From assembly GCA_028717165.1 (NCBI GenBank), contig JAQUOK010000149.1, positions 1-7,206 of the forward strand: a DNA stretch of 7,206 nucleotides, written 5' to 3'. Below, piece after piece: positions 6,822 to 7,206 of the stretch. Source of the DNA: Victivallaceae bacterium. Its GTDB lineage: Bacteria; Verrucomicrobiota; Lentisphaeria; Victivallales; Victivallaceae. The notes under the pieces were generated by a model, which did no database searches, was not told the origin of the DNA, and worked only from the letters and a program-made list of their open reading frames with translations. The translations under genes and the position numbers were made by a program. Within the stretch, counting starts at the first letter, position 1. Each line of letters starts with the position of its first letter.

Positions 6822-7206
6822 ACCTCAAGCTTTTCCGAACAAGTATTCTCTCGGGGACGTTTGCAACTGCATGGTTTATATCCGTCGGCTGTAAGCTTAC
6901 CGAGTTTCAAATCCAAATGTCCAGCCATGGCTTTTGGGCATGACATTTCCGTTTCGGCCAGCATAGCCAGTAAAACCTTCCCAGCGGCTTCGGCGTCAGC
7001 TTCGGCATTGTGATGCCTGAATTTATGTCCGATATAATCACATAATGTATTGAGTTTGTGGTTTCCCAGATGCCGCCAGCATTGGGTTGCAGCCTTACAA
7101 GTGCAAAAATAATCAAATTCCGGGTATGGCAAACGGTACAGATTGCAAACCGCCCGCAGTACCGACATATCAAAGGCGGCGTTATGGGCAACTACCAGAT
7201 CCGCAT
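6818..7206 (-). CDS. DnaQ-like 3'-5' exonuclease, partial at the right edge
   Basis: This is the C-terminal 128 residues of a DEDD-type exonuclease related to the DNA polymerase III epsilon subunit and RNase T. The frame is open to the window edge, reading ADLVVAHNAAFDMSVLRA at 7204 downward: this is the Exo II motif (HNAAFD). After that come YFCTCKAATQCW and LGNHKLNTLCDYIG, then the Exo III motif HHNAEADAEA, with histidine and aspartate in the catalytic places. The Exo I motif (DFET-like) must lie beyond the window, so the ATG at 7168 is internal and not the start. The last ~35 residues are a basic, cysteine-containing tail (GYKPCSCKRPRENTC). The enzyme would trim 3' ends of DNA or RNA using two metal ions. 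Its stop overlaps the start of the small unknown gene by ATGA. The visible part is uninterrupted. Confidence 0.88.
   Translation of the reverse strand, partial: ADLVVAHNAAFDMSVLRAVCNLYRLPYPEFDYFCTCKAATQCWRHLGNHKLNTLCDYIGHKFRHHNAEADAEAAGKVLLAMLAETEMSCPKAMAGHLDLKLGKLTADGYKPCSCKRPRENTCSEKLEV

Noticed and set aside
1..7206. CRISPR array, tRNA or rRNA gene
   Set aside because: I found no regularly spaced repeats and no cloverleaf or ribosomal sequence on reading the window.

Overview
The window looks like part of a bacterial accessory (defence) island in which most of the genes are damaged. The base composition is moderate and the coding is dense. I saw no rRNA, tRNA, CRISPR array or complete insertion sequence. 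I cannot name the organism: the gene families (large serine recombinase, HipBA, Wadjet JetC/JetD, CcbP-type calcium-binding protein, TOTE-type primase-helicase, DnaQ-like exonuclease) are spread horizontally among bacteria, and no housekeeping gene is present to place it.

Layout, left to right. (1) Bases 1-990 hold the C-terminal part of a large serine recombinase. It lacks its catalytic N-terminal half and is broken by a frameshift near 550-562. (2) Bases 991-1352 are mostly non-coding and AT-rich, with a short direct repeat, a hairpin and a plausible promoter/operator for the next operon. (3) Bases 1353-2968 hold an apparently intact hipB-hipA toxin-antitoxin pair. (4) Bases 3087-3365 hold the last ~90 codons of a Wadjet-like SMC ATPase (JetC), cut off at its 5' side. 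It overlaps by ATGA an intact jetD-like TOPRIM nuclease gene (3362-4573). (5) On the minus strand, 4652-5023 encode an intact CcbP-like small acidic protein. (6) Bases 5132-6350 hold a heavily edited TOTE-type gene. Its N-terminal coiled coil is frameshifted from the primase domain. The primase domain is joined in frame to the last ~75 residues of the SF2 helicase, so the helicase motor is missing. (7) On the minus strand, a DnaQ-like 3'-5' exonuclease (running off the right edge) overlaps by ATGA a small unknown gene that carries a one-base frameshift in a homopolymer.

How the genes relate. Recombinase, toxin-antitoxin, anti-plasmid Wadjet pieces and a TOTE primase-helicase side by side fit a mobile defence island. 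Several components are recombination scars: JetC tail without body, primase without helicase, recombinase without catalytic domain. hipBA, jetD, ccbP and the visible part of the exonuclease are uninterrupted and may still be expressed. I did not find a convincing complete new system. The most interesting items are the in-frame primase::helicase-tail fusion, the orphan JetD with its SMC stub, and the coupled exonuclease/unknown pair.
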